A stretch of 64,000 nucleotides of DNA from Armigeres subalbatus (GCF_024139115.2 NC_085140.1:155026452-155090451), one strand, 5' to 3'; positions 1 to 11,006 are shown, numbered from the stretch's first letter. Numbers and translations are program-made. The notes: a model not told the origin generated them from the letters alone.

Positions 1-790
1 CAGGTTGGATTCGAGAGTTGGCAAAAGTATGAGGTTTTCACAAAACTTGTGACACGGAAAGATAACGCGATGAAAGTCGTAAGCAATGTGCATGAATATA
101 AAGGTAAGAAAGTGGACATAATGCGCGAGAATGTGTGAATAGCCAAAAATGTAAATAAAAATTAGTTGCGTGCAAAATTTAATGTTGGAGAAAATAGGAA
201 CCGTATTGCGTCGAGTGAAGCTCATGGCCAATACAATGTAGACAGAAATCTAGCTTACGTAGGGTTTTAGCCCATTGCCAAGCAGTATAACGGATCAAGC
301 CAATATATGCATTGCGTCGAGTGAACCTCATGGCCAAAGCGAAATTTTGGAAAAAATAAATGCTTGCGTAGAGTTCCAGCTCATTGCCAAGCAGTAAATC
401 GGAACAAATCGGTATATGCATTGTGTCGAAGGGGCAGAAAAAGACGTAGCAGAAGAAGAAGACGCGCCGAGTAAAGCTCATGGCCACTGCAAAATTTCGA
501 GAAAACCAAAATGCTTGCGTAGAGTTATGGCTCATTACCAAGCGGGAGAGACAGAAAAAATCCAATTCCATTATCTAGGTTTAAGCTCATAGCCAATATA
601 TTTTTTGTAAACTTATATGCAGCTTACATAGAGTTTAACGAGCTCATTGCCAAACATTGATTTCAGTTGAGATGTTGAATCCCAATGCAAAATAAGTAAA
701 TCTTTAGTAGCGAGACCGTTGCTTTGAGCTAATCACATCGGAAATAAAGGCTCCGAAAAGTTCAACCCCGTAACATTCTCAAAGAATCGT
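1..790 (+). repeat. Tandem-repeat leader or LTR-like region upstream of a BEL/Pao gag relic
   Basis: Four imperfect units lie between about 200 and 660. Each has a motif of the type GTCGAGTGAAGCTCATGGCC followed about 50 bp later by GCTTGCGTAGAGTT and GCTCATTGCCAAGCAG, with unit spacing of roughly 110-150 bp. An AATAAA sits at 743-748, 50 bp before the gag relic begins. Repeated U3-like units plus a polyadenylation signal directly before gag would fit the LTR and leader of the BEL/Pao element. That reading is inference: the left LTR border is outside the window or lost. Confidence 0.4.
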
Positions 791-797
791 TACCAAG

Positions 798-1583
798 ATG
801 CGGAGATCTTTCGTTCGACAGACTCTGTCCGAAACCCGAGCAGCTCAGGATACGGGTGGATCCAGCTCCCGCCCTAGTAGCGGCACTCGACGACTGTGGT
901 ACCAGAGTCAGAGAAGTAGGGTGACTTTAAGCCTTCGTATATGGATCTCGAGCATGGAGATGATGTCGATTGTGTGGTGTGTAGGCGTCCCACAAAGCTG
1001 AACTGTACTTGGCCCAATACGGAAGCTGCAAGAATTGGTTTCATTTATCGTGTGCATGTGTGGACAAAACTACAGTCCGAGTGTGCCTCCTGGTAGCTTT
1101 TTGACTGTTGATTCTAGTACTTTAAGCGCTCGGCGAGCCAAGATTGCCCGGGAACTCCAAAAACTGGAAGATGAAAGGTGCTTACGGGAAAAGCCTGAAG
1201 AAGAAAGGCTGCGAATAAAGAAATCACTCGTCGAGAAGATGATGAACGAGAAGCTGCAGCGAGAAAAGTAGTACTTGGAGTACTGGGCTTCTCCGCCAAC
1301 AAGACGAAGCTGATGCGAAAAATGCTGAGGTCGCTCTGACTGCGAAGGCACGACCCTGAAGATCTTCCCCAAGCTAATGGGAAATACTCTCATAAGGAAA
1401 ACGACGAAACGAGGAAACGCGAGCTCGACCTGGTCAACCGACTGAAGGTTTTCGAACGAAAGTATGGCCAAGAGCAGGTGAAGCGAGACGAGGAGAGCCA
1501 AAGCTTCTTGGTGAAGGAGTGGAATCTGACTGCGCAGCTGCGGGCAGCAGACGACGAATGAATGGATCAACCCCACAAGGTTT
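798..1583 (+). pseudogene. Degenerate BEL/Pao-type gag fragment
   Basis: Reading across frames around 970-1075 gives a Cys/His finger of PHD type: a CVVC pair, then GSCKNWFHLSCACVD. A charged coiled-coil stretch follows (ARELQKLEDERCLREK and onward, 1130-1270), then a second charged helix near 1400-1550. A finger followed by a long coiled coil is typical of the N-terminal half of BEL/Pao gag proteins in mosquitoes. The frame changes at least three times and stops interrupt it, so it is not functional. The LTR element at 1584 is inserted in it, and homology may continue from 6783 on the other side. Family assignment is from pattern recognition, not from a search. Confidence 0.55.
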
Positions 1584-1833
1584 TGTGGGGTACGAGTAAA
1601 TTACATTCGACGTGTATTTGAAGGTATACCCCTTAGTATGTAAGCAGATGAATTAACATGGATTCATTCATCCGTTCAATGATTGCATTATGCACGATTC
1701 ATCGACGGTTGTCGATCAGCGCATAGCAAGCCATGACTCTGCCTCTTCCTAAAACTGACGGTGGCACGCGACGGACGTACACAGCGACGGCTCCAGAAGA
1801 TTTCGGATCCTGCTGGCATCGGCGGATTCCACA
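1584..1833. repeat. Left LTR of the non-autonomous LTR element
   Basis: 250 bp, TGTGG...CCACA, preceded by the target duplication ggttt at 1579-1583. The sequence appears identical to 6528-6777. Confidence 0.93.
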
Positions 1834-1835
1834 TT

Positions 1836-1853
1836 TGGCGATCCTGGCCAGGA
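1836..1853 (+). promoter_or_regulatory. Primer-binding site, tRNA-Arg type
   Basis: TGGCGATCCTGGCCAGGA starts 2 nt after the left LTR. It is nearly complementary to the 3' end (acceptor stem, CCA and T-arm) of an insect tRNA-Arg isoacceptor. The tRNA match is from memory and shows one extra base. This fixes the plus strand as the sense strand of the element. Confidence 0.7.
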
Positions 1854-1964
1854 TTCATTGGCAATTCGTTAAAAAAGGAAAATGCCAATGAAAAATAATA
1901 TTGGCTGCAGATTGGTAAGTTAAAAATTGATGGGTGCAGCATTCGAAAAGAAAAGTATTTTCGT

Positions 1965-2400
1965 ATTTTTCGAAATGTGAGTTTTTTTCTGGAGTGACAC
2001 AGTGCGGGACGCCTGTCTGAATTGAGGCGGGACGCTCATTGAAAAGAGAAAATTGAAACCAAACGGGATGTTTGGTAGGGACACAGTGCGGGACGCCTGT
2101 GAGTATGACTGCTTTGAGACGGGACGCTCATTGTGAAGAGAAGATTTTCGAAATGTGAGTTTTTTTCTGGAGTGACACAGTGCGGGACGCCTGTCTGAAT
2201 TGAGGCGGGACGCTCATTGTAAAGAGAAGATTGAAACCAAACGGGATGTTTGGTAGGAACACAGTGCGGGATGCCTGTGAATATATCTGAATTTAGGCGG
2301 GACGCTCATTGTGAAGGGAAAAAGGAAACCAAACGGGATGTTTGGTAGAAACATTCACAACACAGCCTGTGAGTATTCTTGCAATTAGATTGGTTCATTG
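1965..2400 (+). repeat. Structured tandem repeats in the 5' leader of the LTR element
   Basis: A unit containing CACAGTGCGGGACGCCTGT, GGCGGGACGCTCATTG and ACCAAACGGGATGTTTGGT recurs. The last motif is a perfect 7-bp stem with a GGGAT loop. Copies lie at 2058-2076, 2236-2254 and 2328-2346. A longer unit of about 180 bp is also duplicated: the block beginning CGAAATGTGAG occurs near 1971 and 2148. The position just downstream of the PBS is where RNA packaging or dimerisation signals lie in LTR elements. That role is inference. Confidence 0.75.
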
Positions 2401-3880
2401 TGAAACGTTATGGCCCCGGTAGTTCTTGGTGTCCCGGAAGGGGACTAGCCTAGACCCCAAGCTGCTGGTCTGACCAACGGCAGCTTCCCAGGTGGACGCA
2501 GAAGGCCTCTTTTCTCCAGGATCCCAGGGCGTGTGAGCGTGAGGAATTTTTGAATGGTGGGGATCCTAGCTAAAACACGGTACTTTACCTAATAAATTTA
2601 TTGCGCTATCAAGGCGGACGAGGGTGTTCACTATTGGTCGATTGAGACGTCGTTTAACAGACCGAAAGCATCTGCTGCGCTGGCAATCGACAGGAAAATG
2701 GACTTAACGATTACGGACACTGCCAGTTCGAAGACGTTCTTGGTTTTTCTTGTCGTGTATCGCAGGATCGTAGGTTCGGAACGACCCACGGTTTGGGTGA
2801 TGGAGCTAGTAGCTCACACTAGGTAGCAGGATGACGATGATACGATGGCGGTCGGGTCACCTCAGTTGGCGGGAATCACCAATTGGAAGATTGATAAGGC
2901 GGGAAAACGGGAACCGGTAACGACGTCGCTCGATAGAGTGTCGGGCAGGAGCGAGTAGATTTCGGTGCACTCTAGGTAGTAGGTTGGACACGGAGATGCT
3001 TGTACAAAATTTCACCTGCGGGAGCTTGGATCTGATAACAGAACCCCCACAACAGTGGCGCATGACGAAGAGTCGGGTTACGGATAAAACGTGCCGGTGC
3101 CCAAGGGAGGTTGGGCGCGTAGATATTTGCACTTACTTTCACCGGCTAGAAACCGAGCCAGCAGCAGCCCGCAGGCTAGCACAAGGACGACGAACGTTCG
3201 TTCGTCAGTGAAAGGCGCGTAGATGCCGGAGCTTTCCAAGTTGAAGATAAGGTACGTTATTGTGGTTGGAAAATTCCACTCACTCGCGATGACTTCCAAT
3301 TCTTGGTTTCTTAGCGCGACGTTCGTACCAAATAATGTATGTGGTTGGTAACAACCGATTTTATGCCAGCAAGATTAGGAAACTTGCAAACTTTTTTGCT
3401 GCAAAATTTTCGGGTTAATCACTTCCAAATTGATTGTGTCTGTGTCTTCTACCGAATTATAGCCGTTTTTCCCTTCTTTTGACTTTCTCACAATATCCTG
3501 TAGCCAGGATTACCCAGTGTGGGTTAACGGCAAACATTTCCACATCGCCGTGGTAGCTTACTTTTGGTAGCCAAATCCAGCTGCTACCCACAGTGCAGAG
3601 ATACACCGTTGATGTATCGCTCTCCGATTTGAAACGACGGTTGCTTAGTTTACAATTGTTTCCCTACATTCACACACTAGTCGTGCATTGAGTAAATGTT
3701 ACCATTCGGTAACAATTGGAAAGTTTGTGAGAGAGAAAAAGAAAAACCAAATTCGACATTCAGTACGAAATTGTATACCACACTGTAGAACGTCTGTAAA
3801 GAATTTCTGAAATAAAAAGGGATCCTTATTAAGTGGTTTGAGAAGGAGAGATCTGACGTGACGTTCAGTAGAAATATTAA

Positions 3881-5629
3881 TGTCGTTTTCGGTTTTAAAC
3901 CTGCGTCAGGTCCGACCCCGACTCTGAATAACCGAACGAAAAACGAATCGGGATCGAGTCAGTATGATGGTGTTAGTGAGAACTCTAGCCCTATCATCAG
4001 TTTTGTTTTCAGTTCGCACTTTTATCAGCTGGCAGAAATATAAATATTTATCAGATTTTATACAGATTTCATCTTTTGAATTTTGTTACTAATGTTATTT
4101 TGTTTCTCATTATATAAATTAAATGATTATTCTTCTGTTAATTGTTTATTTTAAAAATGACAATTAATCCATCAATAAATTTATGTGATTTGAAGCTTGT
4201 GATCAATGGCGACTGCAATGTGGATTGCCGTGAAGGAATTTTGGCGCTCTGGAACATTTCCGGTAATTATGCCAATCCGTGTTTTCCTATAAACTGTTAT
4301 ACTGATTCTATGTGGCGTTCTGGGTAACAGTGATTGTGTTACATTTGAATTATCAATTATGCCATTCAAATGTAATAGAACAAGAAAATATGGAAACACT
4401 TTGAAAACAATTTAATAGAAAAATTATTGAGATTTGGGGTCTTTTATTTCAAAACAAAGAATCAAATCGCACAAGAGTTGACTAGCATTTTTGTATTTTC
4501 TTCCCAAGAGGGGACCCTTTGGGATAAACCGCGATTTCACCAAAATTAAATATACAAGGCAAAAACCAAATATACAAGAAAGGCAAATCATTTTTTCTCT
4601 ACATAATTTTCCACTACATAACATGAGATTCAACATAATAAATATCAACGGGGTAAAATATGCCTTTGTCGGTTTTTTAACGAATTACAACTAAAAATCC
4701 TGCTTCCACTCTAAAATTATGCTCAATTCGTATAAAACTGTTCCTAAATTTATATTTGAATTTATTTTCTGGCCAAGTATCATCGGGAGTGTTACTAGGT
4801 AGCAAATATACCCTCTACAAGGTGAATAATTAATAAAACTATTGTAAATAATCAAAAACGTATCATTTGTTGATGGCAATATAGTTATCACTGCCTTATA
4901 AAACGTTAATATCAAGGTTAATACATTGTGTTTATATTCTTCAAATCCGTAACCTTAAACAAATTATTCACAGAGCTGCAATAACGAATAAAATAATGGT
5001 ATGAACATTTTGGTATAAATAATACTCCGATACTCCGGTACGCTATTTTCCCACTGAGAGAGCAATTATAACTAAAGGATATCATCGAATACACAACGTA
5101 ATAGTGAATAAATAGCAGCTACAGCTACCTTCTCGTCACTGCATTTATCAATCACATTTTCAACAAAATTTTTAACCCTCATTTTGTTAATAACGGAGAT
5201 ACCGTCTGAAGTAATCAGCAGAAAATATGTTGGTATCTGAATTCATTTCACAATCAGAGAAACTTGAAGTCAACACCCAATGAAAATAATCCATTTTTAC
5301 GTGGAAGACAGCAACAAAATTTATAAATTCAACAAATGAAACAAAAACGATTAAAACTCAAATACCCATCCGCACCCTTCCGTTTCTTTCATGTTTTCAT
5401 TTTCCTTTAGCGTAAACATAAACACTTGTTTGACATGTATTGGTGTTCGAATGTATTGGTGAACCTATAGGTTCGATCTCGATAAATCGGCAGAGCGAAC
5501 CTCATTCGTTTTGGGTCGGATCTGGTGCGGATCGCGATTCAACCTGAACGAATAACCGAACGTTTTGACAGCTGTTAGAGCGGATCCGGGGCAGAACTAG
5601 GTTCGACCCAGCAATAACCGAAAACGACA
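3881..5629. mobile_element. Nested TIR DNA element with 3-bp TAA target duplication
   Basis: The left end TGTCGTTTTCGGTT is the exact inverse complement of the right end AACCGAAAACGACA. TAA lies directly outside both ends (3878-3880 and 5630-5632). Similarity extends imperfectly inwards: both subterminal regions carry AATAACCGAACG and GGTTCGACC/GGTCCGACC-like blocks. A 3-bp TWA duplication is characteristic of PIF/Harbinger and of m3bp-type mosquito MITEs. The AT-rich interior has no transposase frame. It lies inside the LTR element, so either it inserted there later or it was already in the LTR element's template. Confidence 0.65.
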
Positions 5630-6514
5630 TAAGTGTGACTGTACGTTCCTCAAATACTTGAGAAGAAAAAAAAATAAACGAGTCAACAAATAAGAATGGA
5701 CGTATACCAAAACTGTATATACAAGTAAGGTACTTTTTACGATAAGACGAGATATTCAGAGAGAGGTGTAATAGATTGAATCTTCACCATGATACCAAGT
5801 TTTGAATCCTGTATGAAGTATGGCTCATTCTGGATTATTTAATAGAACAGATGAAAGGTTACAAGTGCGTGAACATGCTACCGCTGATGGTTGATAAGAT
5901 TAAACCGCAGACCAACAAATGTAACCCTCGTGGAATTTTCATCGTATTACAATAAAATTTTACAAACATAGAAAATAAACAATTAACACGCGTATCTGTA
6001 TTGCTCGATTTTGGCGTTTGTCACTGCCGATATCTGGCTCATGATTTGTCCAAGCTAGTGAAAACAACGGGTATCGTTAGTGTTTGTACGACGATGAATT
6101 TGATAAGTAAATGTTATGTGTCATGTCTGGGATTGAGCTATGCGTCTGTATTTGAAATAAAATGCCCATGATTAATTGGTATCGATCAGGATATAAGGCT
6201 GTCTGCTGTTGGTGAGTGAAGCTGTTTTTAGGACCTACTCAGGAAAGTTTTTCAGATTCCTATTTTTTTTTAGGTATGTGTCGGTCTCATAATTTTGAAA
6301 ATAAGGGATGATGATTGTGGCGTGAAGATCACAAAATCGATAGTTATGGAATTATTTGAACACAATTTACATTTTACACAATTTACAACATGAGGTTTTT
6401 AACATGACAATAAATCTGCTGAATATTGAGGAGGCGATTACTGAACTTGGTTTGGTATATCTTACTACGTAATTCAATACGCAATCTTTTTGTACTGATT
6501 TTTTTTTTCTCTGG

Positions 6515-6527
6515 AGAAGAAGGGGAA
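6515..6527 (+). promoter_or_regulatory. Polypurine tract of the LTR element
   Basis: AGAAGAAGGGGAA-type purine run (6515-6527) ending exactly at the first base of the right LTR. This is the usual plus-strand primer position. Confidence 0.8.
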
Positions 6528-6777
6528 TGTGGGGTACGAGTAAATTACATTCGACGTGTATTTGAAGGTATACCCCTTAGTATGTAAGCAGATGAATTAA
6601 CATGGATTCATTCATCCGTTCAATGATTGCATTATGCACGATTCATCGACGGTTGTCGATCAGCGCATAGCAAGCCATGACTCTGCCTCTTCCTAAAACT
6701 GACGGTGGCACGCGACGGACGTACACAGCGACGGCTCCAGAAGATTTCGGATCCTGCTGGCATCGGCGGATTCCACA
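6528..6777. repeat. Right LTR of the non-autonomous LTR element
   Basis: 250 bp matching 1584-1833 without a visible difference, followed by the target duplication ggttt at 6778-6782. Confidence 0.93.
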
Positions 6778-6782
6778 GGTTT

Positions 6783-7920
6783 AGCCTTGAGTAGTCACCC
6801 ACAAGCGGCTCCGGTAAGTGGTTTCCAATTTGCACAAATTGAAGCAAATCAAGATACGAATATATTGTGAAAGCATGTTCAGATGCCGATAGCTAGGATG
6901 GGAGATCAGATAAGATACAAACTAAACAAAAGATCGATAAGATATAAACTAGCAAATGATAGTAAGAAAGGCATGTCAACATTTTCCGTAAAGGGAGGAT
7001 GTGGTATCCTAATAGGAGCGTTTGGAATATTATGCTAGACAAGTCCACGGAGATGTCAGATATGCGTGAATACGAGAGGCGGACCCAAAACATTCGGTAG
7101 TGTTTCGTTATTTGATATAAGTGTAAATGCCTGGATGTCACAGGTGCGTAATCGTTTATTTTATCCGCAATGAGTGATTTTTTTGATGTTTTTTTTTTTC
7201 TAACGGCATCATGAAGATGCAAAGGATTTCTCTGATTTTATTCTCCTCATCTGCATTGACAGTAATCATCATCATTTTATTTAAAACAGCAACTACCAAA
7301 TACGAAATAAACACCCACATAATAAAAAAAACAGTTCTATATGAAGTTAGAACAGTAATATTGACCTATGAAATAATGTCACTGTTTATTTTGATGTTCT
7401 TTGATTTTTCAACAATACAAGGTGTTGAAAACTGTACTGTGCAAAATTATATGATACTATTAGAGGTTACTGTGAATATACAACACATGGTTACTCTATT
7501 GTAATTCATGTTCAATTAACTCAGCGATCGACTTGTTTTGTTACTTGGCCATACTTGTTTTTTTTTATTCTTCAGAACAAGCCGGCAAATATTTGGGTGA
7601 GTGTTTTGAACAAATAATTTTAATATTTTTAAGTTAATGTAAGTTCTATCTTCTACTAGGATTTCTCTCATCTCATGTATCCTGAGCTCTCCTAGGGGTA
7701 CATAGGGCCAACCTAAAAGATCTCCATCCTGGACAGCTGCTTGCTTTAGCATTGACCTGGGCCCAGGTCAGATTCCTGTCTACTTCCTTTATTTTCTTGT
7801 TGAGGCTACGTTACTAGGATTTAGGATTACTATAAATCGTAGGCAACGAGACGCAGATTGATTGGAAGGTATGATTTCTTTTTATTTTCATTATGAGATT
7901 GCTAATCTATCTTTTTTTCA
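6783..7920. other. Flanking sequence, possible continuation of the BEL relic; nothing else recognised
   Basis: The first tens of bases resume the sequence interrupted at 1583 (CCCACAAGCGGCTCCGG follows). Beyond that the region is AT-rich with short open frames only. A frame at 7211-7504 encodes a Met-Lys start and hydrophobic stretches, but nothing supports it as a gene. Confidence 0.3.
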
Positions 7921-8035
7921 GGACGGAGTGGCCTTTGCAGCACATAAAAGTCTTCTTTTCCAGTTCGGCCCATGGCTACACGTCGCCAACCGCATGGATG
8001 CTACGGACCGGAAGGCATAGGACAGCTCATTGATA
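7921..8035 (-). pseudogene. 3'-terminal scrap of an RTE-type retrotransposon
   Basis: Read on the minus strand, one frame gives PWAELEKKTFMCCKGHSVL. This resembles the extreme C-terminus of endonuclease-RT proteins common in mosquito genomes. It is about 100 bp, contains a stop and is recognised from memory of the family, so it stays tentative. Confidence 0.3.
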
Positions 8036-8062
8036 ACAGGAGGACAATGTATTCAAAACGGA

Positions 8063-9125
8063 GTAAGTTATAAACCCATTTGAATTCCAACTCCGGCTTC
8101 TAGAAAAGCATGATTCGTATTCTAGGTTTTGATTGCGAAGGTTTTTATTATGATTCATCGATTTGATTTTAGAATTGTATTTTTATTGTGGTTAAAACTA
8201 TTTCTTGTATTAAAATGTTCTTGTAAAATAATACAAACATGTGTATTCATTATTCCATCATGAAAAAAATTGAAAACAAAAAAACATTGCTAAGCTAAAA
8301 TTAAAGCGCAAGGGGTATCATTCTGCACATTCTACTATTATGCTTTTACAATAACTTCAAAACTACGTTTATGGTTTGAACCTCCAAAAGTGGATTATAT
8401 ACCAACCTTCTAGTGTATAATTTTAAGAAAATTTTGTTCGAGAAAATGATCGATTTTTTATTGTAACATAACTTAACCACCCTTTCCTCATATTGTAAAT
8501 TTGTCCAAAACAATTTCTTGTATTGTTGGAACAATTCAGGGTAGTGTGGTGGTATAGTTGCGTAGGACCATCTGTACAATTGTACAAGTATTATATCGAA
8601 TGGTTATTGATGATACAGGAGATAGCAATCTAATAATCCAGATCTATGCGGGCAATCTTGGAAATAGGGAATGAAATATTTGTTCTGAAAATCGATGAAT
8701 ATTTCGAATTGGTTATATGTAAAATGTGCATGGATTTCTCAAAAGCTTAACTTTTGTCCTTATCGGCATTTTCTCTATTTGTTCTACCTACGATTTTGAA
8801 CGAGAATGCACCTCTGAATGATATTTTATTTCAACATGTCAAAGTATTGTTTTTATGATATCGACAGTTTCCGATGCACTTTTCAGTGATTTATTTTGCG
8901 TTTTAAATAAATTACAGAATCCTTAAAAAGATTCAGTACAGATCGAAACGTTGGAAAAGCACATGTGAAAGTAGTGAACCATTATTTCGGTCTTATAAGT
9001 GCCCTTTTCTACTTTTAAGGCTGTATTTTTGCCTTTTTCGTATTTACAATCATATATAGCTTCATGGATTCTTGGGTACTTCTCATTATTCACTTCTCAT
9101 CTCTCACTCTTCACTACTCGAAATC
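8063..9125. other. No recognisable gene or repeat
   Basis: AT-rich sequence with only short chance frames on both strands. No splice-bounded coding exon, TIR or tandem array was seen. Confidence 0.4.
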
Positions 9126-9129
9126 TGAG

Positions 9130-9545
9130 GTCATTTTTTTTAATTATTCGGCCAAACAACCCGTTCGGCCAAACTGCATTCAGCCTATCGACTCGTTCGG
9201 CCAAACAGCCATTGATTGGCTGATAATACCGTTTGAATAAAATTGTCGTTCAGCTAAAAAAAGTAGTAGCTTTAGTTATACGTTCATATTACCATTCAGC
9301 AAATTATATTTATGGCAGTGTGGCCCGTTTGACCAAGTGACATTTACTGCCAAAAAACCTTTTCGGCAAAATTACATTTTGAGCCAAATGGTCCTTACTG
9401 CCAAACAACAATTTCAGCCAAACAGCGTTTTCGACAAAATGGCTTGTCAGTTTCGATCCAATGACATTTCCGCCATATGGTCCATTTAGTTCAACGCCAT
9501 TTTCGGTCGTTTGACTCGTTTGGTCATAAAACCCTTCACTGATGC
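9130..9545. repeat. Degenerate TTCGGCCAAA repeat tract
   Basis: Many spaced variants of TTCGGCCAAACNGCATT and TTTCGGCAAAA occur at roughly 20-25-bp intervals. A similar, better conserved tract lies at 45010-45150. It is a simple degenerate minisatellite and encodes nothing. Confidence 0.6.
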
Positions 9546-9564
9546 AATTTATTGTGTTGTGTTT

Positions 9565-9727
9565 TTATTGGTCGAAACAAAATATCATCCATTAACCAAT
9601 CAGCGAGAAGCAGCCTGCAGCCTGTTTTGATTGGTTGAAAAAATATCACCCATAAACCAATCAGCAAACAGCAGCCTGCAATAATCGGCTATAAAAACAA
9701 GGGACCAAAACAAACCAGCTCATTCGT
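9565..9727 (+). promoter_or_regulatory. TATA/CCAAT core-promoter-like block
   Basis: Four CCAAT-type boxes in both orientations (ATTGG near 9567 and 9634, CCAAT at 9596-9600 and near 9657) are followed by TATAAAA at 9690-9696. An initiator-like CTCATTCG lies at about 9719-9726, near the usual 30-nt distance. Two of the CCAAT blocks share the longer context AACCAATCAGC...GCAGCCTGCA. No good coding frame follows, so this may be the promoter of a lost gene or of a mobile element. Confidence 0.4.
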
Positions 9728-9996
9728 AATTCGGAAGCCGACCAGTGAAGATCAGCAGCAACAGCCAGTCCGGTGGGCGAGATATTCTATTCCCTTGCCA
9801 TTTAGGGACCGTAGGCAAACCGAGGCATTCGTGGCTCGGACGCCGACCGAGGAAGAGGGCAGCCATTCCGGCTGAGGATTTGCGAGACCGAGCGAGATCG
9901 TTTATTCCCTTGCCATTTAAGGCAAGGACCGCAGGCATACCGACTCATTCGTGACTCGGACGCCGACCGAGGAAGAGGACAGCCATTCCGGCTGTT
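9719..9996 (+). repeat. Three-unit tandem repeat of about 110 bp after the promoter-like block
   Basis: Units start near 9719, 9828 and 9940 with CATTCGTGRCTCGGACGCC and contain GACCGAGGAAGAGG, CAGCCATTCCGGCTG and TTCCCTTGCCATTTA. Units 2 and 3 are about 90 percent alike by eye, and unit 1 is more diverged. The initiator motif is therefore repeated as well. Confidence 0.65.
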
Positions 9997-10299
9997 CACT
10001 AGTATTTCGGCTAGTACCACACAGTCGGCCGTGGTGAACTCCAGGTGTACCGATATGCACGGTATACAGAAAACAAGGTAGGCTCGTTAGAAAAATGACA
10101 CTTCGAATGTGACGCATGTTTTATCGCCACATGTTGGAGTACAAAAGTAAGCATGCTGCGACCGTAGAGCATCGTCTCGGTCCAGCTTGTGCGAAGATAG
10201 CAGTGACGTCACATGTTTACATTCAAACTGTTTTTTGTATGCCGTGCCGATATGGAAGGCTGTGTTGGAAGTAGGTGCTTCTTGGAGGCGGCGCTATCA

Positions 10300-10780
10300 A
10301 TTAGTCATAGGCCGTTTTTGTTCGTCAGCCGGTGAGCGCTGAACTTCCCAATAGTCGGTCTAAACTCCTCATCTTGGCCAACCTGAGCGTTCAAATCTCC
10401 TATGATTATTTTGACATCGTATTCACGATCCAGCTGCGCGTAGAATGCGTCCTCATCATCATCAGTGCTTCCGGAGTGTGGCCTATGAACGTTGATTATG
10501 CTGAAGTTGAAGAACCAGCCTTTGACCCTCAACCTGCACATTCTCTCATTGACCGGCCACCACCCGATCACGCGGCTTTACATATCGCCCATCACTGTGA
10601 AAGCTGTTCTCAGCTCGTGTGTGTTGCCGCAGCTCTGGTAGATGGTATGATTACTTCTAAATGTTCGCACCATTGATCCCTTCCAACAAACCTCCTGCAG
10701 CGCTGCGATGCCGAATCCACTGTCGGCGAGTATGCGTGTGCTCCCGTTGAAGTTGAGAGATTTCCAGTTCCACGAACCGA
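10300..10780 (-). pseudogene. Endonuclease-domain fragment of an RTE-type retrotransposon
   Basis: On the minus strand one frame reads LGSWNWKSLN, then GFGIAALQEVCWKG, and after a frame change SIINVHRPHSG, DAFYAQLDREYDVK, IIIGDLNAQVG and FRPTIGKFSAH. These are motifs of an APE-type (EEP family) endonuclease: the catalytic E in the LQEV motif, and D and N in GDLNA. The domain would nick target DNA for target-primed reverse transcription. It is broken by a stop and a frameshift and lacks the RT domain. It lies head-to-head with the plus-strand RT scrap at 10818, which appears to be from the same family. Confidence 0.75.
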
Positions 10781-10817
10781 GTTGCCAATCGCTAGTCGGA
10801 GTGCGAACCGAACCGCG

Positions 10818-11006
10818 AGGTGAAAAGGCGTATTGCAGCTGCCAATAGTGCTTATTACGTACTTCGTAACCAGTTTAAGTCCCGTAGTCTGCAAACGAAG
10901 ACAAAATTCGCGCTGTATACTACTCTGATTCTTCCGGTGGCTTTATACGGTCATGAAACATGGACGTTGAAGGAGGCTGATCGGAGAGCTTTCGGAGGTT
11001 TTTGAG
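10818..11006 (+). pseudogene. C-terminal RT fragment of an RTE-type element
   Basis: The frame from 10820 reads MKRRIAAANSAYY, then SLQTKTKFALYTTLILPV and ALYGHETWTLKEADRRA. The same block occurs at 27300-27490 and 47200-47370. It is the post-palm (thumb) region of a non-LTR reverse transcriptase. About 60 codons remain, ending in GGF and a stop where sequence of another repeat begins at 11007. Confidence 0.8.

Larger units (their letters stand above)
1584..6777. mobile_element. Complete-structure LTR retroelement without gag-pol (non-autonomous)
   Basis: Two 250-bp direct repeats (1584-1833 and 6528-6777) appear identical base for base, start TGTGG and end CCACA. The 5-bp sequence ggttt precedes the left copy (1579-1583) and follows the right copy (6778-6782), as a target-site duplication. 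A tRNA-Arg-like primer-binding site follows the left LTR and a polypurine tract immediately precedes the right LTR. The 4.7-kb interior has no open frame longer than about 75-80 codons and no recognisable gag, protease, RT or integrase. Removing the nested TIR element at 3881-5629 leaves about 3 kb. It is therefore a non-autonomous element that must have been mobilised in trans. Identical LTRs imply recent insertion. Superfamily is unresolved: a 5-bp duplication fits BEL or copia, and tRNA-Arg priming is also known in Gypsy lineages. Confidence 0.9.

Noticed and set aside
1070..1576. 168-codon minus-strand frame across the BEL gag relic
   Set aside because: Antisense shadow; the sense strand carries the finger and coiled-coil signatures.
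7868..8068. Host exon bounded by TTTTTTTCAG and a GTAAGT donor
   Set aside because: The bracketed segment reads as an antisense scrap of a retrotransposon C-terminus and contains a stop, so the splice signals are probably coincidental.
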